Of a stretch of DNA of 64,000 nt, positions 8,064 through 17,265 are shown in pieces (position 1 is the stretch's first letter; every line of letters begins with the position of its first letter). The notes under the pieces are model-generated. The model had not been told where the DNA came from. It did not search any database and saw nothing but the letters and a program-made list of their open reading frames with translations. Origin of the DNA: an uncultured bacterium (lineage in GTDB: Bacteria > Bipolaricaulota > Bipolaricaulia > UBA7950 > UBA9294); contig CAIOGO010000009.1 in the NCBI GenBank assembly GCA_903857865.1, positions 1 through 64,000 of the forward strand. The letters are read 5' to 3'. The translations under genes were made by a program, and so were the position numbers.

Positions 8064-9850
8064 TCTTCGCGAGCCCCGTGTACCTCTCCCTCCTCGCCCT
8101 GGCGGCCGGGATCATCCTCCTCTACTTCCTGCACACGCGTCGCCAACGGCACGAGGTCTCGGCCCTCTTCCTGTGGGAAGAACTCCCGAACGACCCGCGG
8201 ACGCGCGCCGCGCGGATCCGGGTCCGGATCGATGCCTTGCTCCTCCTGCAGCTCCTCGTCCTCGTCGCGGTGGTCCTTGCCCTCGCTCAACCGGCGTTTC
8301 TGACGAAGAAGCCTCGCCTCGCTGGGCTGGCGATCGTTCTGGATGGGAGCGCGAGCCTTCGCGGGCGCAGCGCGGACGGGCGCCTGGCCGCTGACCTCGC
8401 CCGGTCGGAGGCCTCGGCCCTGCTGGATCGCTACCCGACAACGCCCGTCGCTCTCCTCGAACTCTCGACCTCCCCTCGCGTCCTCGCGCCGGTTTCCACT
8501 GACCACGAGCGGGTCCGGCGGGCCATCGCCGCCTGGGAGCCCACCTGGTTCGGGAACGGCACGGGAGAGGATCTCACCGGCCTCCTGGCAAGCCAACGGG
8601 GCACCTTCGAGCGGGTCGTCCTCCTGACCGACGGGCAGCCCGCGTTCTCTCTCCCCGATCTCGAAGTCGTCCCGTTCTCCCCGGGGGAGAACCTCGCGCT
8701 CACCGCGTTCAGCGTGCGTGAGGATCCGAGCGGGATAGGGTCGATCGCCTTTGTGCGCATGCGCAACGACACGCCCTCGTACCGCGAGGTCACCGTGCGC
8801 GTGAGCGACGGATCCCGGCGCATCCTCTTCCCTGCCCTCATCGCGCCCGGCGAAGAGCAGGCCTACGTCCTCCCCTTCCCCACGTCGGTCGGACCGGTCT
8901 TCACCGCGACGATCGACGGCGCGGACACGTTCCCCGCGGACGACTCCCGCCTGTTCAGCCTTGCCCGCCGGACGGAGTGGCGAATCCGGATCGTGGGGCA
9001 GATTGACCGCTACCTCCGCGCTGCCCTGGCCTCCGTCGGCGCCGTCCGCTTCCTCGAGGCGTCCGACCCGACCTCCGCCGATATCAACGTAGCGTACGGC
9101 GTTCCCCTCCCGGCGGGTGTCTCGGGGAGTGTCCTCCTCGTCCACGGCTCTCTCCCCGGGGTTGTCGAGGTCGGGGAGGACCAGGAGGGGGACGCGGGGA
9201 CCCTTGCCGTCGATGCCCCCGGAGACCCTCTCCTCGCAAACGTCGATCCGCTCGACTTCGTCGTCCGCCGCGCCCCGGTGGTTCGACCCCTGGCGGCCGG
9301 CGTCACCCTCCTCTCTGCCGGAGGGGAGCCGGTTCTCTGGCGGGCCGACCTGCCGGAGCGACGCGTGGTCCTTCTCGCTCCCGATCCGGTCAAGACGAAC
9401 CTTCCGTTGACCGTCGACTTCCCGATCCTCGTGTGGAATATCCTCCACTGGCTCTCGCTCGCGGATCCGTCCGCCCCGCCTCCCGCCCTGGTCGCTGGCG
9501 AGCCGATCCCCTTCGCGCCGTACGGGGTCCCTGAGCGCCTGAAGGATCCCTCCGGCCACGAGACGGAGATCGACCCCAACTCCGTCGGCTTCCTTGCGAA
9601 GGCCCCTGGGATCTACCAACTCACCACGTCGTCCGGAGCCTACGCGATCGCCGTGAACGTGGACTGGAACGAGTCGCCTCGCCCCGCAGGCGCGGGAACT
9701 GTCGCGCCGCCCGCCCGCGAGGGGGCCACAAACACTCTCGAGGCTGCCCTGCTCTCTGCGTGGCCGATCGCTGCGGTCCTGGCCCTCGCCCTCCTCGTCC
9801 TGGAGAGCGCCATCTATCAGCGGCCCGGACTTCCGAGGAGGCGAGAGTGA
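8060..9850 (+). CDS. BatA-like membrane protein with von Willebrand A domain
   Basis: A 596-residue protein starting at GTG 8060 (4-nt overlap). The first 80 residues match the BatA/aerotolerance N-terminal layout: a span (SPVYLSLLALAAGIILLYFL), a motif ending LFLWEELP and a second span (LLLLQLLVLVAVVLALAQPA). A vWA domain follows with the MIDAS-type sequence VLDGSASL (about 94-101), then an extracytoplasmic beta-rich region and a C-terminal span (AWPIAAVLALALLVLESAIY). In Bacteroides the Bat genes were linked to aerotolerance; the role here is inferred only by family and operon context. Confidence 0.85.
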   Translation: MIFASPVYLSLLALAAGIILLYFLHTRRQRHEVSALFLWEELPNDPRTRAARIRVRIDALLLLQLLVLVAVVLALAQPAFLTKKPRLAGLAIVLDGSASLRGRSADGRLAADLARSEASALLDRYPTTPVALLELSTSPRVLAPVSTDHERVRRAIAAWEPTWFGNGTGEDLTGLLASQRGTFERVVLLTDGQPAFSLPDLEVVPFSPGENLALTAFSVREDPSGIGSIAFVRMRNDTPSYREVTVRVSDGSRRILFPALIAPGEEQAYVLPFPTSVGPVFTATIDGADTFPADDSRLFSLARRTEWRIRIVGQIDRYLRAALASVGAVRFLEASDPTSADINVAYGVPLPAGVSGSVLLVHGSLPGVVEVGEDQEGDAGTLAVDAPGDPLLANVDPLDFVVRRAPVVRPLAAGVTLLSAGGEPVLWRADLPERRVVLLAPDPVKTNLPLTVDFPILVWNILHWLSLADPSAPPPALVAGEPIPFAPYGVPERLKDPSGHETEIDPNSVGFLAKAPGIYQLTTSSGAYAIAVNVDWNESPRPAGAGTVAPPAREGATNTLEAALLSAWPIAAVLALALLVLESAIYQRPGLPRRRE

Positions 9851-12354
9851 TCCGCTTCGCGACCCCGCTCGTCCTTCTCGCCCTCCCAGCGCTTGCCGTT
9901 CTACTCTTCCTCGGCCGAAACCGCCTGCGCGAGCTCGTCCTCCCCGCCCTCGCTGTGCTCGTCCTTATCGTGGCCCTGGCGGGACCTGAGCTGCGGCAAG
10001 AGGAGCGCCAGGAGAACGTCTACATCCTTCTCGATTGCTCTCCGAGCGTCACCGCCGCCGTTGCGGAAGGCGAGGTGGAGGATGCCTTGGCTTCCATCCG
10101 CGCGGCGAACCCGGGCCAACGATTCGGGACGGTCTCCTTCGCCTCGCGGGCGACGATCTCCGATCCCCTCTCCGACGAGTCGATCCCCTTTGCCCTCCTC
10201 TCCGAGATCCGTGATCTTGGGGCACGGACGGACCTCGCCCCCGCCGTGAGCCTTGCCCTCGCCGCGCTGCCCGAGGGGGGCGCGAACCAGATCGTCCTTG
10301 CGAGCGACGGGCGGATCACGGATGGCCTGCTCGAGGCCGTGAGCGCGGCGCGCGCGGCGAACGTGCCCATCTCCGCTCTCCCCCTCGGCCAGACTGTCGG
10401 GGCCGACGCCTCCCTCGTCCGCCTCGAGATTCCCGCTCGCGTGGAGGTGGGTCGGCCCTTCCAGGTTGTGGTCAGCATCGAGTCCTCGACGCCCGGAGAG
10501 GCGATCCTCGCCCTCTACCGCAACGGCGAACTCGTCTCATCCACCCCCATCTCTCTGGAGGACAAGCTCTCCCGCTTCCAGATCCCGGACACCCTCAGTT
10601 CGGTCGGCGCTCAGACCTACCGTGCGGCGGTGAAACGTTCTGGAGACCCGATCCCGGAGAACGACTCCCTCTCCGTCTTCGCCCAGACCGGCCCCCATCC
10701 TCCGCTCCTCGTCGTCTCGCCGGGGGCCTCCAGCGCCCTTGTCGCCCTCCTCGCGGCCTCCGGGAAGCCCTACACGGCGAGCCCGGTCGTCCCCCCACTT
10801 GGGGAGCTCGCCGACTACCGCGAGATCCTCCTCACGGGACTCCCCCTGAGTGGACTCGCGTACGACGACATCGAAACGCTGCGCTCCTTCGTCACGGATC
10901 TCGGCGGTGGCCTCCTCATCGCCGAGGGCGAAGCGGAACTCCGCGGGATCCGGGGTGGCGGAATTGAGGATCTCCTTCCCGTCTCCTACACGCTTCCCCA
11001 GCGAGCGGAGCAGGCGAGCCTCGCCGTCGTCTACCTCCTCGACCGCTCGGCGAGCATGCTCGGGCACGCTGAAGGCGCCGTGAAGATCGACGTCGTGAAA
11101 GAGGCGGCCGCCGCCAGTGTCAGCCTCCTCGACCCTGACGCCTTGGCCGGAGTCGTCGCCTTCGACCGGAACTTCAAGTGGCTCCGACCCGTCGCCCCAG
11201 TCCTCGACGGGCGCGAGATCTACGAGTCGCTCCGGACGCTCGAGGCGAGCGGGGGGACCGACATCTACTACCCGACGGTCGCCGCGCTCGACGCCCTCGA
11301 GCAGGTCTCGGCGCGCGTCAAGCACATCCTCATCCTCTCCGACGGCAAGACGGTCGACGAGCCCCGTGACTGGGATGGCCTTTTCGCCCATCTGGAGGCG
11401 CAGTCCGGCGTCCACCTCTCCGTGATCGCCGTCGGCCCCCAGCCAAACCGCCCGCTCCTCGACCGCCTGGCTGAGGCCGGGCACGGGTCGGTCTACGTCG
11501 CGGCGGACTTCTCGACCCTCCCGCAGGTCTCGATGGAGGCGACCCAGCGCCTCTCGCGGAGCCGCTTCGTGACCGAAGAGACACCGGTGGCCGGCCCGCT
11601 GGCGGCCGGGGACCTCGCCGCGATCCCGTCGCTTCAGGGCTATGCCCTGACCTACCCCCGTCCGACGGCCGAGGTCCTCCTCTCAGCGGGGAATGACCCG
11701 ATTCTTGCCCGCTGGCGGCTTGGCCTGGGGCGGGCCGGCGTCCTGAACACCGATCTCGCCGGGATGTGGTCGCGCGACTGGCTCTCCTGGAGCCGTGCCC
11801 CTCTTCTCCTCGAGGCCGTGCTCGGGAGCGTCGAGGCCGAGACCTGGGTCGCCCAGGGCCTTCGGCCGTCCACCGAGGTCGGGGAGTTCGGCGTTCACGT
11901 GCGTGTCGAGGCGCGGGAGTCCGACGGGGCCTTCGCCGACTTCCTCGACCTCGAGGCCGTTCTCCTCCCTGGCGGTACGGTCACTCGGCTCGAGCAAACG
12001 AGCGTCGGCCTCTACGAGGCGACGCTCCCCGCTCTCGCGGAGGGAGGCTACGCCTTGAGAGTCGTCGACCGGACGCGAGATCGGGTCGCCCTCCTCCCCT
12101 TCTCCGTCCCCTACCCGGAGGAGTACCGCCAGACCGGCGTCGACGAGGCGACCCTCCGCGCAGTCGCCCGAGCGACCGGCGGGCGCCTCCTCGTGGACGA
12201 GGTCCTCCCCAAACCGTCCGCCGCCTCGGCGAACCTCTCCTACGTTCCCATTCACCAGCAAGCTCTTCTCCTCTCCCTCGCCCTCTTCCTCCTCGAGCTC
12301 GGACGTCGGAAGCTCCCTCGTCGCCCGACGAGGCCGACACCGCGGGCCGACTGA
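9847..12354 (+). CDS. Large membrane protein with two vWA domains and an amidotransferase-like domain
   Basis: 835 residues from GTG 9847 (4-nt overlap with the BatA-like gene). Two N-terminal spans precede a first vWA domain with ILLDCSPSV near residue 58, an Ig-like segment and an amidotransferase-like Rossmann region around residues 290-380. A second vWA domain with YLLDRSASM follows at about residue 398. A C-terminal span (ALLLSLALFLLELG) leaves a short basic tail. Tandem vWA plus amidotransferase-like architecture is typical of the last gene in MoxR-DUF58-BatA clusters. It is the last gene of the operon, and the gap after it meets a convergent lipoprotein gene. Confidence 0.85.
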   Translation: MIRFATPLVLLALPALAVLLFLGRNRLRELVLPALAVLVLIVALAGPELRQEERQENVYILLDCSPSVTAAVAEGEVEDALASIRAANPGQRFGTVSFASRATISDPLSDESIPFALLSEIRDLGARTDLAPAVSLALAALPEGGANQIVLASDGRITDGLLEAVSAARAANVPISALPLGQTVGADASLVRLEIPARVEVGRPFQVVVSIESSTPGEAILALYRNGELVSSTPISLEDKLSRFQIPDTLSSVGAQTYRAAVKRSGDPIPENDSLSVFAQTGPHPPLLVVSPGASSALVALLAASGKPYTASPVVPPLGELADYREILLTGLPLSGLAYDDIETLRSFVTDLGGGLLIAEGEAELRGIRGGGIEDLLPVSYTLPQRAEQASLAVVYLLDRSASMLGHAEGAVKIDVVKEAAAASVSLLDPDALAGVVAFDRNFKWLRPVAPVLDGREIYESLRTLEASGGTDIYYPTVAALDALEQVSARVKHILILSDGKTVDEPRDWDGLFAHLEAQSGVHLSVIAVGPQPNRPLLDRLAEAGHGSVYVAADFSTLPQVSMEATQRLSRSRFVTEETPVAGPLAAGDLAAIPSLQGYALTYPRPTAEVLLSAGNDPILARWRLGLGRAGVLNTDLAGMWSRDWLSWSRAPLLLEAVLGSVEAETWVAQGLRPSTEVGEFGVHVRVEARESDGAFADFLDLEAVLLPGGTVTRLEQTSVGLYEATLPALAEGGYALRVVDRTRDRVALLPFSVPYPEEYRQTGVDEATLRAVARATGGRLLVDEVLPKPSAASANLSYVPIHQQALLLSLALFLLELGRRKLPRRPTRPTPRAD

Positions 12355-12542
12355 GTCGGGTTCAAGCGACGGCAGGAGCGTTCTTCCCGGCCTCGTTTCA
12401 GCCGCTCGGAGGGCCCCGCGCGGGCGGGTCGCACACAGTCGCCGCCTTAGAGGCTTCCCGAGTCCAGGTGGACTCTTGGCGGTGTCCACGGGTGTTCAGA
12501 CTGAGACGTGAACGGGATCCTTGGCGAGCGATACTCCTGACT

Positions 12543-13028
12543 CTAGCGCCGCTTGTAGGCAGCCAGGCCTTCTCGCGCAGCGTCCATCTTCGCAGCGGCG
12601 GAGTTCCAGAGGATGCGAATCGCATAGTCCGCGTCCGTGTCTTCCATGGCGAACTCGGGATGGACAGCTTTGAACTTGCGCCATGCACATTCTTCGCACT
12701 CGTCGAACTTCGTCCCCCAGGCACGCATGGCGTTCTGGTATGCGTAGAGCGCCTCCGCAAGATGAGAAGCGACTTCGCGAGCCTCGTCGTCCTCAGGCTC
12801 GTAGGCCATGAGGGCAGTGGAGGCGCTGGGAACCCGCTGTGCGTAGTCCGCGTAGGGCACGCCCGTTTTCGTGGCGGACTCGACCGCGGCAACCGCGTCA
12901 TATGCCGCTTGGAGCTTATCAAGACGCTGCGCCCGGTCGGCAGCAGCACGATTCTGCTTGGTGCAGGCAGTGACAAGGCACGCCAGGCAAAGAATGACTA
13001 CCCCCACAACAAACAGCCGCCGTTGCAT
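12543..13028 (-). CDS. Small predicted lipoprotein
   Basis: A 161-residue protein with a basic N-terminus, a hydrophobic core (LFVVGVVILCLACLVTAC) and a lipobox-like VTAC, so Cys22 is the likely lipidated residue. The mature part is helical and contains a CEEC motif (ECEECAWRKF) that could bind a metal or form a disulfide. AGGAGGAG lies about 7 nt before the ATG. I do not recognise the family. The gene is transcribed alone toward the end of the MoxR/vWA operon. Confidence 0.65.
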   Translation of the reverse strand: MQRRLFVVGVVILCLACLVTACTKQNRAAADRAQRLDKLQAAYDAVAAVESATKTGVPYADYAQRVPSASTALMAYEPEDDEAREVASHLAEALYAYQNAMRAWGTKFDECEECAWRKFKAVHPEFAMEDTDADYAIRILWNSAAAKMDAAREGLAAYKRR

Positions 13029-13346
13029 CTGATCGCTCCTCCTGAGCAGGGTGATGCATCCAGCCTACGAGAATTGCGTTGCTGAAGCAAGATCTATAGG
13101 CCACGGGTCTCTTGGTGGACTCCTGAGAGTGTTGCTCCGGTCACTCTTTCCTTTCTCCCAACCTCCAACCGTCGCCGACTGCAAGCACTTCTGTGAACCT
13201 GGACACACTCGTGCATACCGATCCCGCTTCTGCTGCAGACCCGGTTACGTGCGGCAAGAAGAACCCAGCAGCTAAGCTTGGCTGTGGCCTCCAAGCTCCC
13301 GAAGCGTCGGGAGAAGGGGCTTTCCGGGCGCAGCAGCAATTGCTGG
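13029..13346. other. Intergenic region between oppC stop and the lipoprotein gene
   Basis: No convincing gene is seen on either strand. It holds two overlapping inverted repeats near the oppC end (AGCTTGG/CCAAGCT at 13275-13297 and the hairpin at 13296-13313). The rest would be the promoter and leader of the lipoprotein gene, but I see no confident -35/-10 pair. Confidence 0.35.
13296..13313 (-). terminator. Candidate terminator hairpin of the minus-strand oppABC operon
   Basis: CTCCCGA at 13296-13302 pairs with TCGGGAG at 13307-13313 around a 4-nt loop, about 35 nt after the oppC stop. A second inverted repeat, AGCTTGG/CCAAGCT, overlaps it. There is no clear U-run on the minus strand, so intrinsic termination is uncertain. 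Confidence 0.35.
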
Positions 13347-14309
13347 CTAGCGCCGCGTCTGGCGCGGATCGAAGGCGTCGCGGACCCCATCGCCGAGGAA
13401 GTTGAACGCGAACAGGGTGATCGAGATCGCGAGGGCCGGCCACAGGACGAGATGGAAATGCGACCGCATCGCGACATACCCCTCGGAGAGCATCATCCCC
13501 CAACTCGGGGTCGGCGGGTTCACCCCCAGGCCGATGAAGGAGAGGAAGGCCTCGTATAGGATGAATCCTGGGATCTGGAGCGCCTGAGCGACGATGGCCG
13601 GGCCGAGGACGTTGGGAAGGACGTGACGGCGCAGGATCTGGGAGCGCGGCGTCCCGACCGCCCGCGCCGCCTCAACGTAGTCCTTTCCGCGCACGGAGAG
13701 GACCATCCCGCGGACCAGTCGCGCCATCCCGAGCCACGAGGTGAGTCCGATCCCGAGGAAGATGAAGAACATCCCGCCCGTTGCCCGGTCGATGTTCGAG
13801 AGGGCGCCCCGGAATCCCCCTTCGGCGACGCCGGAGACAGAGAAGCTCGACTTGAAGAAGACCATGAGGAGGATAATGAGGAGAAGGGTGGGGAAGGAAT
13901 ACATGATGTCGACGAAGCGCATCATGATGTTGTCCGTCTTCCCGCCGAAGAACCCCGCGATAAGGCCGAAGGTCACGCCGATGACGAAGGCCGTGAGCGC
14001 GCCGATGAGCCCCGCGGAGAGGGAGATCCGCGCCCCGAAGATGAGACGAGACAGCATGTCCCGCCCCATGAAGTCGCACCCGAGGGGGTGGGCCGCACTA
14101 GGCCCAGCGTAGTTGTTCCTGATGTTCCCCTCCGTGATGCTGTAGGGCGCGACGAAGTCGGCGAAGACCGCTGCTAGGACGATGACGAGAAGGATGGCCC
14201 CGCCCGCTACGGCAGCCCGGTTCTTCAAGAGCCGGCGCATGGCGTCCCGCCCCAGGCTTCGCGGCTTGTCCGAGGTTTGTTCACCCGATTGCGGTTTGCG
14301 GCGGGCCAT
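13347..14309 (-). CDS. oppC: Oligopeptide ABC transporter permease, OppC/DppC type
   Basis: 320 residues from the ATG at 14309, which has GGGGGAG just upstream; an upstream in-frame ATG at 14354 would add 15 residues and overlap oppB. The N-terminal OppC-type segment has the first span followed by HPLGCDFMGRDMLSRLIFGARISL. Five further spans and the permease EAA loop (YVEAARAVGTPRSQILRRHVLPN) follow. It forms the inner-membrane pore with OppB. It is the last gene of oppA-oppB-oppC; the operon has no ATPase genes of its own, so it probably shares ATPases with another locus. Confidence 0.93.
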   Translation of the reverse strand: MARRKPQSGEQTSDKPRSLGRDAMRRLLKNRAAVAGGAILLVIVLAAVFADFVAPYSITEGNIRNNYAGPSAAHPLGCDFMGRDMLSRLIFGARISLSAGLIGALTAFVIGVTFGLIAGFFGGKTDNIMMRFVDIMYSFPTLLLIILLMVFFKSSFSVSGVAEGGFRGALSNIDRATGGMFFIFLGIGLTSWLGMARLVRGMVLSVRGKDYVEAARAVGTPRSQILRRHVLPNVLGPAIVAQALQIPGFILYEAFLSFIGLGVNPPTPSWGMMLSEGYVAMRSHFHLVLWPALAISITLFAFNFLGDGVRDAFDPRQTRR

Positions 14310-14328
14310 ACCGTCTCCCCCTTTCTTC

Positions 14329-15246
14329 CTAGTTGTAGCGGATCCGTGGGTCAAGCAGGGCGTAGCTGATGTCCACGAGGAGGTTCATAAGGATGATGAG
14401 TAGGGCGAAGATGAGCGTCGTCGCCATGATCACCGGGTAGTCGCGGTTCCCAATGCTCGTGACATAGTACTTGCCGATGCCCGGGATGCCGAAGATCTGT
14501 TCCACAACGAGAGAACCCGTAAGGATGTCCGCGAACGCGGGGCCGGCGATCGTGGTCACTGGGATGAGGGCGTTGCGGAAAGCGTGCTTCAGGTTGACGA
14601 CCGACTCCCGTATGCCCTTAGCGCGAGCGGTGACGATGTACTCCTCACGAGTGACCTGAAGCATCGAGGCGCGGGTGATCCGCGCGAAGCGAGAGAGGTA
14701 GAACGTCGACAGGGTGAGGGCTGGGAGGATGATGTGCGCCGGCGTTCCCCACGTCGCGACCGGGAGCCACTTGAGCTTGAGGGCGAAGATCCAGATCAGG
14801 AACGGTCCGAGGGCGATGCTGGGAATGGACACGCCCAACATCGCCACCACCATCGAGGAGTGATCGATCAGAGTGTTCTGCTTGACCGCAGAAAGGATGC
14901 CGAGAGGAATCCCTAGACACGCTGCGAACACGAAAGCGACCGCACCTAGGGTCATGGTGACGGGCCACTGCTGCGCCAGGATCTCGTTCACGGTCCGTGC
15001 GCGATAGGCAATCGACGGGCCGAAGTCGAGGCGGATGAAGCCCCACATGTATTCGCCGTACTGTTTCCAGAGAGGGTCGTCAAGGTGGTACTTCGCCTCG
15101 AGGTTCTTCTGGATCGCCGCCGGCAGCGCTCTCTCCCGGGTAAATGGGCTACCCGGCACAGAGTGCATCAGGATGAACGTCAGCGCCGACACGACGAAGA
15201 TGACCGGGATCGTCCACAGCATCCGCCGCAGGATAAACTGGAACAT
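14329..15246 (-). CDS. oppB: Oligopeptide ABC transporter permease, OppB/DppB type
   Basis: A 305-residue protein with the classic OppB start (FILRRMLWTIPVIFVVSALT), six spans and the EAA loop YIVTARAKGIRESVVNLKHA. A strong GGGAGGGAG site precedes the ATG. It pairs with the OppC gene 19 nt downstream. A 10-bp G/C hairpin lies between it and the substrate-binding-protein gene, which should lower permease transcript levels relative to the binding protein. Confidence 0.94.
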   Translation of the reverse strand: MFQFILRRMLWTIPVIFVVSALTFILMHSVPGSPFTRERALPAAIQKNLEAKYHLDDPLWKQYGEYMWGFIRLDFGPSIAYRARTVNEILAQQWPVTMTLGAVAFVFAACLGIPLGILSAVKQNTLIDHSSMVVAMLGVSIPSIALGPFLIWIFALKLKWLPVATWGTPAHIILPALTLSTFYLSRFARITRASMLQVTREEYIVTARAKGIRESVVNLKHAFRNALIPVTTIAGPAFADILTGSLVVEQIFGIPGIGKYYVTSIGNRDYPVIMATTLIFALLIILMNLLVDISYALLDPRIRYN

Positions 15247-15272
15247 CTAGAACTCCCTCCCTCAGAGAGATA

Positions 15273-15298
15273 GGGGGGGGCGGGACGACGCCCCCCCC
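15273..15298 (-). terminator. Strong G/C hairpin between oppA and oppB (attenuator)
   Basis: Eight Gs plus CG (15273-15282) pair perfectly with CG plus eight Cs (15289-15298) around GGACGA. It is a 10-bp all-G/C stem with no U-run. Its place between a binding-protein gene and its permease gene suggests partial termination or stabilisation of the upstream mRNA. Confidence 0.55.
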
Positions 15299-15326
15299 TG
15301 TTACGGCTCTAGTACCTCCGGCGACC

Positions 15327-16931
15327 CTAATGGTCGAGGATGTCCCAGTTCTTCCACGATTCGCCGCCGATGGCAGCGAACGTCCGCACGACATAAGGCT
15401 TCGTCAACTGGTTGAAGGTGTAGAAGTAGATCGGAATGAACGCGACGTCCGTGTCGCAGATCAGGATCTCGGCCTGCTTGTAGAGGTCAAGACGCACAGC
15501 CGGATCCAACTCCACGGCCGCCTGCTCGACGAGCGCGTCGAACGCGGGGCTGTTGTACTTCTCGTAGTTATTTCCCGACCCCGAATGGAAGACGTCGTTC
15601 ATCCAGTTGTTGCCGTCCGGGTAGTCCGCGCACCAACCCATGCGGAAGACCTGCGGCGCGTCGGCGGAGCAGGTGGCGAGGTAGACGCCCCACTCCTGGT
15701 TCGTGATGTTGATCTTGATCCCGAGGGTGTCCATCCAGCCCTGACCGATGAACTGCGCGATCTTCATGTGCGCCTGGCTGGTGTTCACCATCAACGTGAC
15801 CTCGGGGAAGCCCACGCCGCCCGGATACCCGGCGTCGGCGAGGTACTGCTTCGCTGCCTCAGGGTCGTACGGATACCCAATCCCGAGGGAGACGCCGTCC
15901 ACGTACCCGAAGATTCCGGGCGGGGTCCAGGTCTGGGCCGGCTTCTGGTTCCCCTTCAGGACGTAGTCAATCAGGGACTGCCGGTCGACCGACGAGGCGA
16001 GGGCCTTGCGAACGAGGATGTTGTCAAGCGGCGGCTTCGCGGAGTTAAGCCCGTAGCGGTACGTGCAGAGGCGCGGGGCCTGCTGGAGCTCCAGAGATAG
16101 GACGGGATCGGACTTAATCCGGTCCATGTCCTCGAGCGGCGGGGTGTCGTCGACATCGAGAACTCCTGCCTCGTACATCGCCATGGCCGTCGACGCCTCG
16201 TTGACCATGGTGCAGTAGACCTCGTCGATCTTGACGCTAGCCACGTCGTAGTAGGCGACGTTCTTCACGAGCACCAGGTGATCCTCGTGCACCCACTCAC
16301 CGAGGACGTACGGGCCGTTGGTGACGATATTCGCCGCCTCTGTCCACTTATCCCCGTACCTCTCGATTGCAACCTGGGGCAGCGGAGCGCAGAGCCAGAG
16401 CGCGGCCATGGTTGGGAAGTACCCAGCCGGGAAGTTGAGGGTGATGGCCACCGTGTGGTTATCGAGGGCCTTAACCCCTACGTCATCCGCGCTCCCAACA
16501 CCGGTGTTGTACGCCTCCGCGCCCTTGATGAGGTAGAGGACGTACGCGTACTCGGATGCCGTTTCCGGGGCGAGGAGCCGCTTGATCCCGTATTCGACGT
16601 CCCCCGCGGTAACTGGGATTCCGCTCAGCGTCCAGTTCCGGTCCGTCCAGTAGACGTCGCTTCGAAGGTGGAAGGTCCAGGTGACTGTCGCCGCGTCGAA
16701 TTCCCAGCTCGTCGCGAGATCCGGGAGGACGGCCATCGTCGCGTCGTCGAACTGGCAGAGGCTGATGAACATCGCCTTGAGGATCTGATGAGATGTCGTA
16801 TCCGTCGCCAAGCTTGGATCGAGGGATGGAGGTTCGGTCGCGAGGTTCCAGTGAAGCGTCTTCGCTTGTCCGGCAACTACAACGCCGGCAAGCAGCGCCA
16901 CGACGAGAGCAAAGAGCCACAGTTTCTTCAC
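15327..16931 (-). CDS. oppA: Oligopeptide-binding protein, extracytoplasmic solute-binding family 5
   Basis: 534 residues, started at a GTG with AAGGAGGAAA 5 nt upstream. A signal peptide (KKLWLFALVVALLAGVVVAG, cleavage probably after GQA) is followed by the family-5 opening LHWNLATEPPSLDPSLATDT. There is no lipobox, so it is likely periplasmic or otherwise exported rather than lipidated. Length and motifs are normal for OppA/DppA. Peptide specificity cannot be read from sequence. A promoter-like pair lies at 17076-17104. Confidence 0.93.
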   Translation of the reverse strand: MKKLWLFALVVALLAGVVVAGQAKTLHWNLATEPPSLDPSLATDTTSHQILKAMFISLCQFDDATMAVLPDLATSWEFDAATVTWTFHLRSDVYWTDRNWTLSGIPVTAGDVEYGIKRLLAPETASEYAYVLYLIKGAEAYNTGVGSADDVGVKALDNHTVAITLNFPAGYFPTMAALWLCAPLPQVAIERYGDKWTEAANIVTNGPYVLGEWVHEDHLVLVKNVAYYDVASVKIDEVYCTMVNEASTAMAMYEAGVLDVDDTPPLEDMDRIKSDPVLSLELQQAPRLCTYRYGLNSAKPPLDNILVRKALASSVDRQSLIDYVLKGNQKPAQTWTPPGIFGYVDGVSLGIGYPYDPEAAKQYLADAGYPGGVGFPEVTLMVNTSQAHMKIAQFIGQGWMDTLGIKINITNQEWGVYLATCSADAPQVFRMGWCADYPDGNNWMNDVFHSGSGNNYEKYNSPAFDALVEQAAVELDPAVRLDLYKQAEILICDTDVAFIPIYFYTFNQLTKPYVVRTFAAIGGESWKNWDILDH

Positions 16932-17075
16932 AGCTTTCCTCCTTGGTTGTCACCGCTAACGCCGCATCCAAGGAGAGGAAGCCTTCCGCCGCCATCCCGG
17001 CTGCGCCGTTCAGCACTTCACTGCAAGGCTCCCGCTGGGAACCTTGCTACATCGATCCAACAGAGAGGCGAGATT

Positions 17076-17104
17076 AGTATGCGTTGTGGCCGCCAGCAAG
17101 TCAA
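17076..17104 (-). promoter_or_regulatory. Sigma-70-like promoter for minus-strand oppABC
   Basis: Read on the minus strand, TTGACT (17104-17099) and CATACT (17081-17076) are 17 nt apart (5/6 and 4/6 matches). Transcription would start near 17069 and give a leader of about 135 nt before the oppA GTG. Confidence 0.45.
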
Positions 17105-17137
17105 CAGGATCGACGTGGAACCTCCAAGGAGTGGGGC

Positions 17138-17166
17138 TTGTCTTGACTTGGAGCGACCTGTATACT
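17138..17166 (+). promoter_or_regulatory. Sigma-70-like promoter for the secreted-protein/SBP transport operon
   Basis: TTGTCT (17138-17143) and TATACT (17161-17166) are spaced by 17 nt. It is divergent from the oppA promoter with only 33 nt between the two -35 elements, so one bound regulator could control both operons. The start codon at 17266 is about 95 nt from the expected transcription start. Confidence 0.5.
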
Positions 17167-17265
17167 GGCATCACTCTCCACTAGGCTTGCACAGGCAGTG
17201 CGGTGGTGCCTCGGCAGTGCCGCAATGCACTGTGTGTTCCAACACGAAAAGGAGGCTCCGTAGTG

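Noticed and set aside
7985-9619. 544-codon open frame on the minus strand
   Set aside because: Antisense shadow of the BatA-like gene; composition is Gly/Arg/Glu-rich and no motif is recognisable.
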